Notes under the pieces: generated by a model
The model's input: the letters and a program-made list of their open reading frames with translations, nothing else
Told to the model about the DNA's origin: nothing
The model's database searches: none
Made by a program: the position numbers and the translations under genes
Origin: Lysinibacter cavernae
GTDB taxonomy: Bacteria > Actinomycetota > Actinomycetes > Actinomycetales > Microbacteriaceae
Reading direction: 5' to 3'
Assembly: GCF_011758565.1 (NCBI RefSeq)
Contig: NZ_JAAMOX010000001.1
Coordinates: 1,775,838-1,839,837 of the forward strand
DNA length: 64,000 nucleotides
Shown: positions 16,646-26,030 of the stretch, in pieces
How positions within the stretch are numbered: the stretch's first letter is position 1
How the letters are laid out: every line of letters begins with the position of its first letter

Positions 16646-17059
16646 TTAGAACGCGAACGATACCCAGAAGGCGAGCGCTGCGGCACCGAGTCCGGCAACG
16701 ACGTTGACCAGCACATTGCCGAGTGCGGCGCGCGAGTTCTTTTCGCGAAGCATCCCGTGCGAATCGCCGATGAGCGTGCTGAAGGTACTGAGCCCGCCGG
16801 CCACTCCGATGGAAAGCAGAAAGAAGGTGCCTTGGGAAATGCTCTGCCCAAAATACAGCCCAAGAGCGAGGCCAGCGACGGCCGAGCCGATGACGTTTGC
16901 CACAACGATGCCCCACGAGATGGGGAGCTCGCCGCGCTTGCGCGATGAGCGTCGAGCGTATGAGCGACTCGTTGCGGGGAGCCAGGTGGCAAGCGCAAAT
17001 CGGGCAACTGCGGCGACTCCGCCGAGCAGCACGATACCAATCATCACTACCGGGGTCAT
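16646..17059 (-). CDS. crcB: CrcB/Fluc fluoride channel subunit 1
   Basis: A 137-residue four-helix membrane protein of the CrcB family, which exports fluoride as a dual-topology dimer. Recognisable parts are GGVAAVARFALATWL, WGIVVANVIGSAVAG (conserved Asn) and GVAGGLSTFSTLIGD, a variant of the usual GxxGGxTTFSTF. A longer frame reaches 17167, but ATG 17059 overlaps the stop of the upstream crcB gene by four bases, which fixes this start. A basic loop (RSYARRSSRKRGE) suggests a fixed orientation for this subunit, so it should pair with the neighbouring subunit as a heterodimer. Confidence 0.9.
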   Translation of the reverse strand: MTPVVMIGIVLLGGVAAVARFALATWLPATSRSYARRSSRKRGELPISWGIVVANVIGSAVAGLALGLYFGQSISQGTFFLLSIGVAGGLSTFSTLIGDSHGMLREKNSRAALGNVLVNVVAGLGAAALAFWVSFAF

Positions 17060-17466
17060 GACTGCACCCGCTGTCGCCGCGGCGCGGCCATCTGGCCGAG
17101 CTCGTACCCCCAGGCGGAGCAGACCCAGCCACCGCCAATCGAGACAACCAGCAACCCGATCGCCCACAGCACGTTTCCGTTGTACAGGGAGACAAACAGT
17201 TCAATCATGAGCGCCGAGAACGTTGTGAACGTACCAATGAAACCCGCACGAATACCAGCTTTGAGCCAGTCGCGCACAACGCGCTCCTGCCAGAACGCGG
17301 CAACAAACGCGAGCAGCAAACAACCGAATAGATTCACGATCAGGGTCGGCCACGGGTCAACAGCGGCTCCACTTCCGATGAGTTCGTGGATGAGGAGCCG
17401 AAGGCCAGCGCCGAGCACTCCCCCGGCAAAAACCGCACCCCAAACGGCGGCAGAAATACGGGACAT
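17056..17466 (-). CDS. crcB: CrcB/Fluc fluoride channel subunit 2
   Basis: A 136-residue CrcB homologue with four helices, including PTLIVNLFGCLLLAF (conserved Asn) and GFIGTFTTFSALMIE, the TTFS fluoride-pore signature. It lies upstream of the second crcB gene with a TGA/ATG four-base overlap. Tandem crcB pairs in Gram-positive bacteria encode the two halves of antiparallel heterodimeric channels. The segment upstream of GTG/ATG 17466 shows no fluoride riboswitch that I can recognise. Confidence 0.92.
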   Translation of the reverse strand: MSRISAAVWGAVFAGGVLGAGLRLLIHELIGSGAAVDPWPTLIVNLFGCLLLAFVAAFWQERVVRDWLKAGIRAGFIGTFTTFSALMIELFVSLYNGNVLWAIGLLVVSIGGGWVCSAWGYELGQMAAPRRQRVQS

Positions 17467-17813
17467 GCCTTAACTGTAGCGCCGGATGCAGGCGCGTCTT
17501 GAACGCCATCCTCCGTAGCCGCGCCTAATTATCGGCTTCGCGTACCTGAGGAGTAACCGATAAACGCCGAACCACCCACAACGATCAATTAGACTATTAA
17601 CTGTCACGCAGGTTATTGGCACGAAATGGGGACTGCCAAAGCTACTGACATCTCACGCACAGTTTGCATGTTTTTTGCGACGCGCGTTAGATTTCGGCCC
17701 GCTCACCGTCTGTTAGGCACAATCACGGCTTTGGCACGTCATCTGGGGGATGACGATGCTCGCTGTCGGCGGTTTCGCCTGCGTGAATATATTCGAGAGG
17801 TCAAAAGATTTAA
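17467..17813. other. 347-base divergent intergenic region with a 7-bp inverted repeat
   Basis: This gap separates crcB (minus) from the giant surface gene (plus) and must hold both promoters. TTATCGG (17529-17535) and CCGATAA (17557-17563) form a perfect inverted repeat spaced by 21 bases. A small open frame at 17626-17817 overlaps the surface-gene start and has no ribosome site or protein-like character, so it is not called. Confidence 0.5.
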
Positions 17814-20800
17814 ATGAGCACATTTTTGGGGAAAAAGTGGGGCAAGCATGCTGCCGCACTGCTCATCGTTTCACTCGTTGCTGGGGCAATGTCCCTCACG
17901 GGCGCGCTCCCGGCTTCGGCTGCCGGCGTGACAAGCGTCACGTGGAGCCTCGTGTCTGACGGCACCGCGCCGTTTGATGCCGAGGCAGGCGACGGCAAAG
18001 ACACCGGAGTCAAGAACGGCGTCGTGCGGACGCAGGACACCGTGGCGTGGGACATGGTTGTGAGCGCGGGTTCCGCAGGCACCTCACGATTCGTGGCGAT
18101 CCTGCCGGCAGGTATGGTGTGGACTCCGCAGTCCGCAGCTGGTTCAGTCTGTAACGCGGCTGGCGGCGGAACGGTGACGGGTAGCGGCACTATCCTCACG
18201 TGCAATCGCACCTTTGACGGCGGAAGCTTCACCATCCCTGTTGCAGCACGTGTTGGCGCGGTTGGCAATGGCGCCTCAATCATCCCCTCGGTGACCGTTG
18301 ACGGCGGAACGTATGCGGCATCCGAGGTAGTGAAGGCATCGGCAACACCCAAAACAAATCTCGCAATTTACTCCAGCACACCGGGTGGCCTCACTGACCC
18401 AACCCTGGGAATGGGGATCAGCCAGGTGCTTACGGTCTACATGGGCGCACCATATCTCGCCAACAATCCGCAATATTTTGGTTACGAGGCCCTCGCCTCT
18501 CAGTTCACCATGGGCATGGATTTACCCGCAGGAAGTATCGTGAAGAGCGTTGGCACGTATTCGGGTGGTGGCACCTATGCCTTCTCTCAGGCGAGCCCCG
18601 GCGCTCCAGTAAGCATTACGGCGAACAACGTCAATACCTCATATCTCAACCCGGTATTGGATCCAGGGGCTGGCGGCCTCTCGCCAAGTCTTAATGTCAA
18701 CGATGTCCGTCAAGTCGCTGCGTTCAGGGTCACGATATTTATTCCCTACGCTGGAAATGTCGCGCCTGACCAAACGCTTTTCCTCAAGTCACAACTTAAG
18801 GGGTTTGACCCGCTATCAATCTCTGGAGTATCAAACTTTGGTCCAGGATTTGCACCCGGTCAAGAACCAGGTTTCACCTGCCCAGCTGGCTTCATTAACG
18901 CACCGCACAGCACATGCTCTGGCTTGCCATACACTCGGTCCTCAACTGCGGTCGTGAACGCAAGCAATTCTGCGACGCTCAACGGCAATGCCACGGCCCT
19001 GATGTACGGTGACTATCACGGTTTTTCCAGGGGGACGGAACCGGTGACCGTTGGTCAGTCATTTACTACGATGAATGGGCTCTTCAACGCGAATACTGCA
19101 GAGGCCTCCGCCACTGGCGCATACGGCAGCGTGACCTGGGACCCTTCGCTCCTGACCCTCAATGGCGCACCACGAGTTGTCATGGCGCTCACCGGACGGA
19201 ATGACGCCTTCTACAGCGCTGGCCAAATTCCAGCGACACCGATTCCGGCAAGTGATTACGAACTGTCATACACCGACTATGTGTTTGCGAATGACGCTGA
19301 CCGCAAGTCAAGGGCATCTTTCGCTGATCCAGCGATCACTTGGGTGACCGACCCGTCATCGTTAGCTGGCGGCATCAACTCGGTCTCTAGCGTTCGAATC
19401 AAGTATCTCGGAGAAATTCTTCCCAACCGGACACTTGGCGTTATCACTCCCTTTACACGTTCCTCCGGCAGTAGGACCGCCGAGGTTGGCGCAAAGTTGC
19501 CGTGGTTCTGGCAATTTGGTGACAGCACAAAGCTCGTGAAATCGACCTACAACGGTACGTCAGCTGACAGCCCGCTCGGTGGCAACGTGCAGGCCGTCGA
19601 TGCGCTCGTTCGCGCAAACTTCGAGTGGCTCGAAGTTGCCGGTCAGGACCTTGCCTCCGCGTATCCGGCAGGCAACGCGCAGCGCGGCGATATCGTTGGG
19701 CTCAAGCTCACGCCGGTTGTTGTTGGCCCGGTCGGTTCGATCGATTCCGTCGCGAAGAACGTCAAAGCGACCATTACGATGCCAAACGCGTGCCTCGAGC
19801 CCGTTGCGGCCTCGCTGCCGAGCAACGTGACGTCGTTCACGCCAGGCGTGCCAGGCACCGATTGCATGGCCGGCACCCCCGCATCCATGATTCTGGATTT
19901 GGGCAGCCCCGCCGCTCCGGGAGGCCCTGCCGGCCCCGCGCCCTACAATGGGCACGCAACCGTCCTTGACGCCGTTGAGTTTCCGGTTAAGGTAGCGATG
20001 GGCATCCCGATCCCGACCAGCGCCAGCCCAACACTGCTCATGGAGTCCCCTTCCGACAACTCCATCGCTGATATTTCCACCAACTCGCAGGCCACCCCTG
20101 CGGCCATTGCGCAGGACCGCACCTACCAAGCGAACCTCACCGTGTCTGGTTCGTCGTCGTTCAAATCGTCGATGACGGCCACTACAGTGAAGCCTGGCTA
20201 CGTTGGCCCCGGCGAGTCGATCACGTACACCATCGCGTGGGCGAACGCGTCGACGTCAACGTTCTTGGAGACCTCCTTTGTTGACGTGTTGCCGTTCCTC
20301 GGCGACCGGCGCGGAACCACGGGCCTCGTTGATGCTCCCGTGACGCTGAAGTCGGTGTCGGCGGCGATGGACAGCGCGGCGCAGGGAAACGTCATTATCG
20401 AATACACCACAGACCCTGCAAAGGACGTTGAAGACGCGGTGAATGTGGTTGGGAACGAACACGCGGCGACGGGTGTGAACTGGGTCAAACTGACCGGAAG
20501 TGTCCCCGCCGGAGTGACGGCGCTTCGCTTCACCCCCGAAAACGGTTTGCCGCCTGAGTTCGCCGGCAGTGCAACGCTTGAGGTGGGGATTCCGCCGCTG
20601 GCGCTTTCCGGCTCGGTCAACAACAACGTGGCCACGAGACTCATCGCAGAAACCGGCACAAACATCGTGACCTCTGCTGGTGCCTCGCGCCCGCTGAAAT
20701 CATCCGCAGCGCTCATTGAGGGCAACGTCTATCGCGACCTTGACTTCTCCAAGACACTCACCGCCGCCGACCAGGCGTGGTCGACTGGTGCGAACAGCAT

Positions 20801-23800
20801 TGAGTTGCGCAGCGCCGGGCAAACGGTCGCGAGGGTGGATGTTGCCGCCGACGGCTCGTTCAGCTTTCCGCTTGTCGCATCAGGGCTGTATAACGTGGCG
20901 CTCGTTGATGGGAAACACGATGGCTGGGAGCAGATCCTGCCAAATGCCCTCGATGTTCAGCCTGAAGCTCAGCTCGATCTCACTGTGCTCTACCAGGAAG
21001 GGCTCAACGCTCCGACCCTCGTGGATGACACGGCCGCTGTTTCTGCTGGCGAAACGGTCACCATCAACGTAACAAGCAACGACTCGCTCGTGTTCCCGAC
21101 CTTTGCGGGCAGCACGTACAGCACAGACACCGTCGCGCTGTCCACCGCACCCGTATACGGCGGCACCGCTACCCTAGTCGCAGGTGGCACACAGTCGAAG
21201 TTCACCTATGCCCCGTCGGCAACCTGGCCAGCCGCATTTGCCGGACAAACCTCGTATGTTGACACGTTTTCCTACGCTTGGACAAACGCACAGGGCGAGC
21301 GGGCAACCGCACGCGTCAACGTCACGGTTTACGCGCTCCCCGTCGCCACGGCAGATGCCGCAACGGTGAAGGATGCCGTATCGACGGTTGATGTCCTCGC
21401 AAACGACACCGGCAGTTCCCTGACGCTTGGCGCGGCACCAACCGTGCCAGCAGGAACAAACGCGACCGTTCGCTACACCGCAGGCAAACTCGAAGTGACC
21501 CCAACACACAGCTGGGCAGGATCAGAGACAACCTACACCGTGCCGGTCACCTATTCGATCACGGATGCGCAGCACAAAACGGCCTCCGCCGTGGCAACGA
21601 TTACCGTGCAACGCCCACCGGTTGCCACGGGAACAACGGCGCTGGGAACCATTGCGCTCGGACAGTCGGCAACGGCTGATCCTGCCGTACTGAACCCAGC
21701 AGCCCTCAACCCGACCACGCCGGTCACGATCCTGACGCAACCAGCGCAGGGCACAGCATCCGTCAACCCCGACGGCACGCTCACCTTCAGCGCGGGCAGC
21801 GCGACGGCAGGGAACTACTCCTTTACCGCGCAGTTCACCGATAACCTCGGACAAACCCTTTCCAAGGTCTACACGGTCAGTGTGCAGGGCGCTCCCGTTG
21901 CCACGGGCGCAAGCGCAATCATCGCGCTTGACGGCTCCCACGCCTTCACAGCCCAGGTTACGACTCCCGGCAGCATCACCGCACGGGCCGTCACCACACA
22001 ACCAATCGCGGGAACCGTCTCGATTACCGGAAACACGATCACGTACGCGGCGGGCACGGCCCCGGCCGGAACCTACACCTTTGCGGTGACGTTCACCGAT
22101 AACTTCGGGCAGGATGCCGTCGCAACCTACACCGTTGCAGTGCAGGCAAAACCGGTTGTCACGGGCCTCACCAGCAGCATCATCCCGATGGGCGACGCAC
22201 ACGCCTTCTCGCCGACGGTAACCACGACCGGAAGCATCAGCACCGTCGCCGTCACCACCGCGCCAACTGGCGGCAGCGTATCCATTAACACCGCAAACGA
22301 GCCGACGTTCACCGCCGGTGCCGCGGCCGCCGGGGACTACTCGTTCACGGTGACGTACACCGACAACCTTGGTCAAACCACGGCGGTGGCCTACACCGTG
22401 ACGGTGCAGGCCCTCCCCACCGCAACCGGCGAAGCCGCAACGATCGGCGTTGGGCAGACATTCACCTTCCCCGAAACGGTCAGCACCACGGGAACAATCA
22501 CGGATCGCACGATCACGGGGCAGCCGTCGAATGGCACGGCAACCCTTGCCGCTGGCGGCCTGAAATTTGTTGCCCCCAACAGTGCAGGCGACTTTGCCAC
22601 CACCGTGACCTACACCGATAACGTCGGCCAAACGGTCACCGCCACCTTCACGGTGACGGTTCTGGCGAAGCCGGTAACCAACAGCCCGTCGGCACATATC
22701 GCGCTTGGCCAGTCCTTCACGTTCAGCATGCAGGCAAGCAGCACGGGACAGATTGTGAATGCTGTCGTTACCCAGGCGCCACTGGCCGGCACGGCGACCC
22801 TCACCGGCAACATCCTGACGTATGCGGCGGATTCCGCCCCGGCAGGGACCTACACAACCGTCGTCACCTACACCGACAACGTTGGCCAAACCGCAACCTC
22901 AACCCACACGGTGACCGTGCACGCACCTCTCGCGGTGACCGGAGAAACGACAGTCATCATTGGTCAAGACGGCAGCCACACCTTCACCGCGGGCGTGACA
23001 CCGGCCGACGACCTGGTTGGCGTCAGCGTCGCGGCGGCCCCCGCTGCCGGTCACGTCACCCTCGATGCTGCCGCACACACGGCATCCTTCGACGGCGCGA
23101 ATGCGGCCCCAGGCGAGTACCCCTTCACCGTTGCCTACACCGATGCCTACGGACAGGTCACACCCGTCGTCTACACCGTCACCATCCGTGAACGCCTCAC
23201 CGGCAGCGCCCAAACCGCCACCGCCGGCCAGCTCGGCACGGTGCGATTTGACGACGCCGTAACCCCGGCAACACACATCACTGACCGCTCCATCACCTCA
23301 GCAAACGCGTTGGGACTGTTTGCGCTCGACGCCGGCCAGGTGGTCTTTGACACCGGCAGCACCGAAACGGCGGCAGGAGTCCACACCGTGCAGGTGAAGT
23401 ACACGGACGACGCCGGGCAAACCGTCACGATCGAGTACAGCGTGACGGTGCAGGCAAAACCGGTCGCGAACGGCTCAACGGCCACCGTCGCAACCGGTGG
23501 AACCCACACCTTCGCGCGCAACGTCCAGAGCGCATCAACAGCACTCAGCACCAACGTCGAGCAGCCAGATGAAGGCAGTGTCGTCGAGGATGCCGACGGC
23601 AAGCTGGTCTTTACCGCCGGCGACGCCTCCGTCGGGGACCACACCTTCCGCGTGACCTACACGGACGAGTTTGACCAAGCAGCGACGGCAACCTACACCG
23701 TCACCGTCCAGGGACCACTCGTCATCGCCGTGGAATCAACCCAAACCATCGGTGAAGGCAAGGAAGCAGTCTTCAGCCCAGAAATCACCACAACAGGGAC

Positions 23801-24689
23801 ACTGAAGAGCACCAAGGTCACCTCCGCCCCAGCTGGCGGCACAGCAACGGTGGATGCCTCATCCGGCGCTGTCACCTACAACGCCACCGGCGCAACACCC
23901 GGAACGTACACGTTCACGGTGGAATACGCCGACAACGTCGACCAGGTCACCACCGTGACCTACACCGTCACGGTGCAGGCAAAGATCACCGCGGCCGGCG
24001 AAGAATCAAAGGCAGCAGAAGGCGGACGAATCGAGTTCACCGAAACCGTCACCACAACGGGAACCGTCGCCAAGCGCGAAATCGTTGAACAACCAGCAGC
24101 AGGCACCGCCATCCTCGGTTCGGTCATTTACGAAGCAGGAAACGCAACACCCGGCAAATACTCCTTCGTTGTCCGTTACACCGACAACGTCGGACAAACC
24201 GCCGACGCTACCTTCACCGCGATTGTGCAGGCAAAGCCGGTCGGCAAAAATATCAACCTCACGGTGCCATACGGCACCGAACGAGTCATCGTTGACCCTG
24301 TCGGCGCGGTCACGGGTGAGAACCTGCAGCCTCTCACGGCGGAATCGTTTGGCCAGCCGAATGAGGGAACGGTCACGCTTGATCACACGGGTGTGCTGAT
24401 CTTCCAGCCCGCGGCAGGGTTTGCGGGAGTTGCGAATTTCACCGCGCGGGTGGCGGATGATCTTGGGCAGTCGGTCCAGGTTGCGGTCACGATCTCCGTG
24501 TCCGCAGCCCCAAGCAGCGGACACGGAACGGCGCCAGAAGGAATCGCAGTGACCGGCGGAGACACTGGTTCGCTCTGGATCTCAGCGATCGTCGTGCTCA
24601 TGCTCGGCGCGTGGCTGCGGCTCGGCTTCTCCTCACAGGGGAACACGCGACGCGGGAAGTCCGGGGAGGACTTCCAGAGCGAGCACTAG
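17814..24689 (+). CDS. Giant cell-surface protein with ten Ig-like repeats and LPXTG-like anchor
   Basis: The 2291-residue exported protein starts with a signal peptide (KHAAALLIVSLVAGAMSLTGALPASAAG). A large N-terminal region of about 750 residues follows, with no family I recognise. Next come a DUF11-like segment (GPGESITYTIAWANAS), an SdrD/Cna-B-like segment (GNVYRDLDFSKTL ... GSFSFPLVASGLYNVAL), and two Ig-like domains. Ten tandem domains of about 87 residues then each end in YTDNxGQT...YTVTVQAKPV-like sequence. The C-terminus has IAVTG at about 2244-2248, then a hydrophobic stretch and a basic tail, resembling a sortase signal; the tail is longer than usual. Role is probably adhesion or wall architecture. 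No sortase gene is in the window. The sigma-factor fusion gene downstream may regulate it. Confidence 0.85.
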   Translation: MSTFLGKKWGKHAAALLIVSLVAGAMSLTGALPASAAGVTSVTWSLVSDGTAPFDAEAGDGKDTGVKNGVVRTQDTVAWDMVVSAGSAGTSRFVAILPAGMVWTPQSAAGSVCNAAGGGTVTGSGTILTCNRTFDGGSFTIPVAARVGAVGNGASIIPSVTVDGGTYAASEVVKASATPKTNLAIYSSTPGGLTDPTLGMGISQVLTVYMGAPYLANNPQYFGYEALASQFTMGMDLPAGSIVKSVGTYSGGGTYAFSQASPGAPVSITANNVNTSYLNPVLDPGAGGLSPSLNVNDVRQVAAFRVTIFIPYAGNVAPDQTLFLKSQLKGFDPLSISGVSNFGPGFAPGQEPGFTCPAGFINAPHSTCSGLPYTRSSTAVVNASNSATLNGNATALMYGDYHGFSRGTEPVTVGQSFTTMNGLFNANTAEASATGAYGSVTWDPSLLTLNGAPRVVMALTGRNDAFYSAGQIPATPIPASDYELSYTDYVFANDADRKSRASFADPAITWVTDPSSLAGGINSVSSVRIKYLGEILPNRTLGVITPFTRSSGSRTAEVGAKLPWFWQFGDSTKLVKSTYNGTSADSPLGGNVQAVDALVRANFEWLEVAGQDLASAYPAGNAQRGDIVGLKLTPVVVGPVGSIDSVAKNVKATITMPNACLEPVAASLPSNVTSFTPGVPGTDCMAGTPASMILDLGSPAAPGGPAGPAPYNGHATVLDAVEFPVKVAMGIPIPTSASPTLLMESPSDNSIADISTNSQATPAAIAQDRTYQANLTVSGSSSFKSSMTATTVKPGYVGPGESITYTIAWANASTSTFLETSFVDVLPFLGDRRGTTGLVDAPVTLKSVSAAMDSAAQGNVIIEYTTDPAKDVEDAVNVVGNEHAATGVNWVKLTGSVPAGVTALRFTPENGLPPEFAGSATLEVGIPPLALSGSVNNNVATRLIAETGTNIVTSAGASRPLKSSAALIEGNVYRDLDFSKTLTAADQAWSTGANSIELRSAGQTVARVDVAADGSFSFPLVASGLYNVALVDGKHDGWEQILPNALDVQPEAQLDLTVLYQEGLNAPTLVDDTAAVSAGETVTINVTSNDSLVFPTFAGSTYSTDTVALSTAPVYGGTATLVAGGTQSKFTYAPSATWPAAFAGQTSYVDTFSYAWTNAQGERATARVNVTVYALPVATADAATVKDAVSTVDVLANDTGSSLTLGAAPTVPAGTNATVRYTAGKLEVTPTHSWAGSETTYTVPVTYSITDAQHKTASAVATITVQRPPVATGTTALGTIALGQSATADPAVLNPAALNPTTPVTILTQPAQGTASVNPDGTLTFSAGSATAGNYSFTAQFTDNLGQTLSKVYTVSVQGAPVATGASAIIALDGSHAFTAQVTTPGSITARAVTTQPIAGTVSITGNTITYAAGTAPAGTYTFAVTFTDNFGQDAVATYTVAVQAKPVVTGLTSSIIPMGDAHAFSPTVTTTGSISTVAVTTAPTGGSVSINTANEPTFTAGAAAAGDYSFTVTYTDNLGQTTAVAYTVTVQALPTATGEAATIGVGQTFTFPETVSTTGTITDRTITGQPSNGTATLAAGGLKFVAPNSAGDFATTVTYTDNVGQTVTATFTVTVLAKPVTNSPSAHIALGQSFTFSMQASSTGQIVNAVVTQAPLAGTATLTGNILTYAADSAPAGTYTTVVTYTDNVGQTATSTHTVTVHAPLAVTGETTVIIGQDGSHTFTAGVTPADDLVGVSVAAAPAAGHVTLDAAAHTASFDGANAAPGEYPFTVAYTDAYGQVTPVVYTVTIRERLTGSAQTATAGQLGTVRFDDAVTPATHITDRSITSANALGLFALDAGQVVFDTGSTETAAGVHTVQVKYTDDAGQTVTIEYSVTVQAKPVANGSTATVATGGTHTFARNVQSASTALSTNVEQPDEGSVVEDADGKLVFTAGDASVGDHTFRVTYTDEFDQAATATYTVTVQGPLVIAVESTQTIGEGKEAVFSPEITTTGTLKSTKVTSAPAGGTATVDASSGAVTYNATGATPGTYTFTVEYADNVDQVTTVTYTVTVQAKITAAGEESKAAEGGRIEFTETVTTTGTVAKREIVEQPAAGTAILGSVIYEAGNATPGKYSFVVRYTDNVGQTADATFTAIVQAKPVGKNINLTVPYGTERVIVDPVGAVTGENLQPLTAESFGQPNEGTVTLDHTGVLIFQPAAGFAGVANFTARVADDLGQSVQVAVTISVSAAPSSGHGTAPEGIAVTGGDTGSLWISAIVVLMLGAWLRLGFSSQGNTRRGKSGEDFQSEH
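21606..24228 (+). repeat. Ten tandem Ig-like coding repeats
   Basis: Repeat boundaries recur at GTGCAGGCAAAACCG-type sequences at about 21606, 21882, 22140, 22401, 22659, 22916, 23184, 23449, 23707, 23971 and 24226, a period of 255-276 bases. Units are diverged, so the array is old rather than a recent expansion. Confidence 0.8.
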
Positions 24690-24696
24690 GCATCCG

Positions 24697-24738
24697 CGGT
24701 GGTTGGGCCAACTCAGGGGTGATGAGGCCCAACCACCG
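24697..24738 (+). terminator. Terminator between the giant surface gene and the sigma-fusion gene
   Basis: CGGTGGTTGGGCC (24697-24709) pairs perfectly with 24726-24738 around a 16-base loop, eight bases after the surface-gene stop codon. It should separate the two genes transcriptionally at least in part. Confidence 0.75.
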
Positions 24739-24782
24739 GTTGCCGAAGCGATAGGCATTTTTACATCTAGATTTGGGGAGTC

Positions 24783-26030
24783 ATGACAGAGGAAAACCGC
24801 GATAGTGCCTTAGGTACGCACTCAGCCGATTACTCGGCGGGCGATATGAAGCTTGTGAGCGCGTATCGAGACGGTGACCAAGCGGCAGCAAAAGAACTCT
24901 ATGACCTGTATTTCTTGGATGCGCTGCGGCTTGCCCGCGCATCCGCCCCCAGCCTCGACGTCGCCGAAGAACTCGCAAGCGAAGCGTTTACCCGTGTACT
25001 CGAAGTAATCCGAAGGGGAAAAGGACCGACCGACAACTTCCGCCAGTATCTGGTGAAGGTTGTTCGAAACTACGCCGCTGACTACTACCGGGATTCGTCG
25101 CGTATGCAAAGCGTTGACAACATCGGCGACTATGTGGATGCCGAGCCCCAGCTCAACGAGGCCGGCCTTGAGCTCGAAACTGGCGAGAGCGAAATCATCC
25201 ATGCCTTCCTCCGACTTCCTGAGCGCTGGAAGCAGGTCATCTTCATTCGAGACATAGAGGGTCGGAGCGTCGCCGAATGCGCTGAGCTGCTCGGCATTAA
25301 GCCGCCCGCCGCCAGTGTGTTGTATATGCGGGCTCGTGATGGACTCCGCAAAGAATATGTCACCGAGCTCGCGTTGGTTGCGGCGCAAGCAGCGTCGGGG
25401 CCGTGTATTGACTACGCACATGACCTCGCACGACTCGCCATCGGCAGCACAAAACGTCGGCAGTCCTCGTCACTTCCGCAGCACCTCCTCACGTGTGCTG
25501 CCTGCCGAAAGACTCAAGCAAACCTGAGCACGATGGCGCTGCGCTTCACCTCTCAGGGCATTGCAGCTGCCCTGACTGCCGTCGCGGGCTCGCTCATCGT
25601 CCCGTCGCTCGCGCAGCTCACCACCGGGGGAAGCGCAACCTCAGTTGGCACGCTTTTCAGCGTCAAAGCGCTCATTGGGATGCCGGCAATGCTCACGGCC
25701 GGAACCGTTGCCGTTGTTGCCGGAGGGGTTGCGATCGCAAACACCGGGCAGGGCGAGCAGGCAGCACAGGTGCTGAGCATCCCTTCAGCAACCGGTGAAT
25801 GCTCCGTACGTTTTGACCAAGACGATCGCGAAGGCATTCGCGGCACGTTTTTAGCCTCAAACCCTGGCGGAGACGAGTGCAGCATCACGTATCACCTTGA
25901 CGGCCGACTCATCGGCAGTGAGGCCATGATGACCTCAGACCAGGTCTTTGCCGCGTCCCGACTGGGCACGTACACCATCACACTTGAGTCAACGAAGGGC
26001 ACACGCTCCACCACGTTTGTGGTTAGTTAG
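24783..26030 (+). CDS. ECF sigma factor fused to ZAS-like motif and membrane segments
   Basis: The 415-residue protein begins as an ECF sigma factor: sigma-2 about residues 35-103 (ELYDLYFLDALRLARAS, NFRQYLVKVVRNYAADYYR) and sigma-4 about 138-195 (LRLPERWKQVIFIRDIEGRSVAECAELLGI). A further 220 residues follow. HLLTCAAC at 234-241 is a HxxxCxxC zinc motif as in ZAS anti-sigma factors. Hydrophobic stretches lie at about 257-278 and 298-320, and the last 95 residues form a beta-rich domain with two cysteines. It is thus a sigma factor carrying its own anti-sigma-like module, comparable to the ECF52/ECF53 groups known from Streptomyces. GGGGAG precedes ATG 24783. Its place right after the giant surface gene suggests a regulatory link. 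Confidence 0.88.
   Translation: MTEENRDSALGTHSADYSAGDMKLVSAYRDGDQAAAKELYDLYFLDALRLARASAPSLDVAEELASEAFTRVLEVIRRGKGPTDNFRQYLVKVVRNYAADYYRDSSRMQSVDNIGDYVDAEPQLNEAGLELETGESEIIHAFLRLPERWKQVIFIRDIEGRSVAECAELLGIKPPAASVLYMRARDGLRKEYVTELALVAAQAASGPCIDYAHDLARLAIGSTKRRQSSSLPQHLLTCAACRKTQANLSTMALRFTSQGIAAALTAVAGSLIVPSLAQLTTGGSATSVGTLFSVKALIGMPAMLTAGTVAVVAGGVAIANTGQGEQAAQVLSIPSATGECSVRFDQDDREGIRGTFLASNPGGDECSITYHLDGRLIGSEAMMTSDQVFAASRLGTYTITLESTKGTRSTTFVVS

Noticed and set aside
17467-17560. Possible fluoride riboswitch before the crcB pair
   Set aside because: GGAGGATGGCGTTC looks superficially like the start of the crcB motif, but the conserved AACCGCC and closing CTGATG-type parts are missing.
17626-17817. 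Small ORF of 63 codons upstream of the giant surface gene
   Set aside because: No ribosome site, unconvincing composition, overlaps the surface-gene start.
21522-22889. 455-codon minus-strand open frame inside the Ig-repeat region
   Set aside because: Its Gly/Arg/Cys-rich translation mirrors the repeat array on the plus strand; no start signal or recognisable domain.
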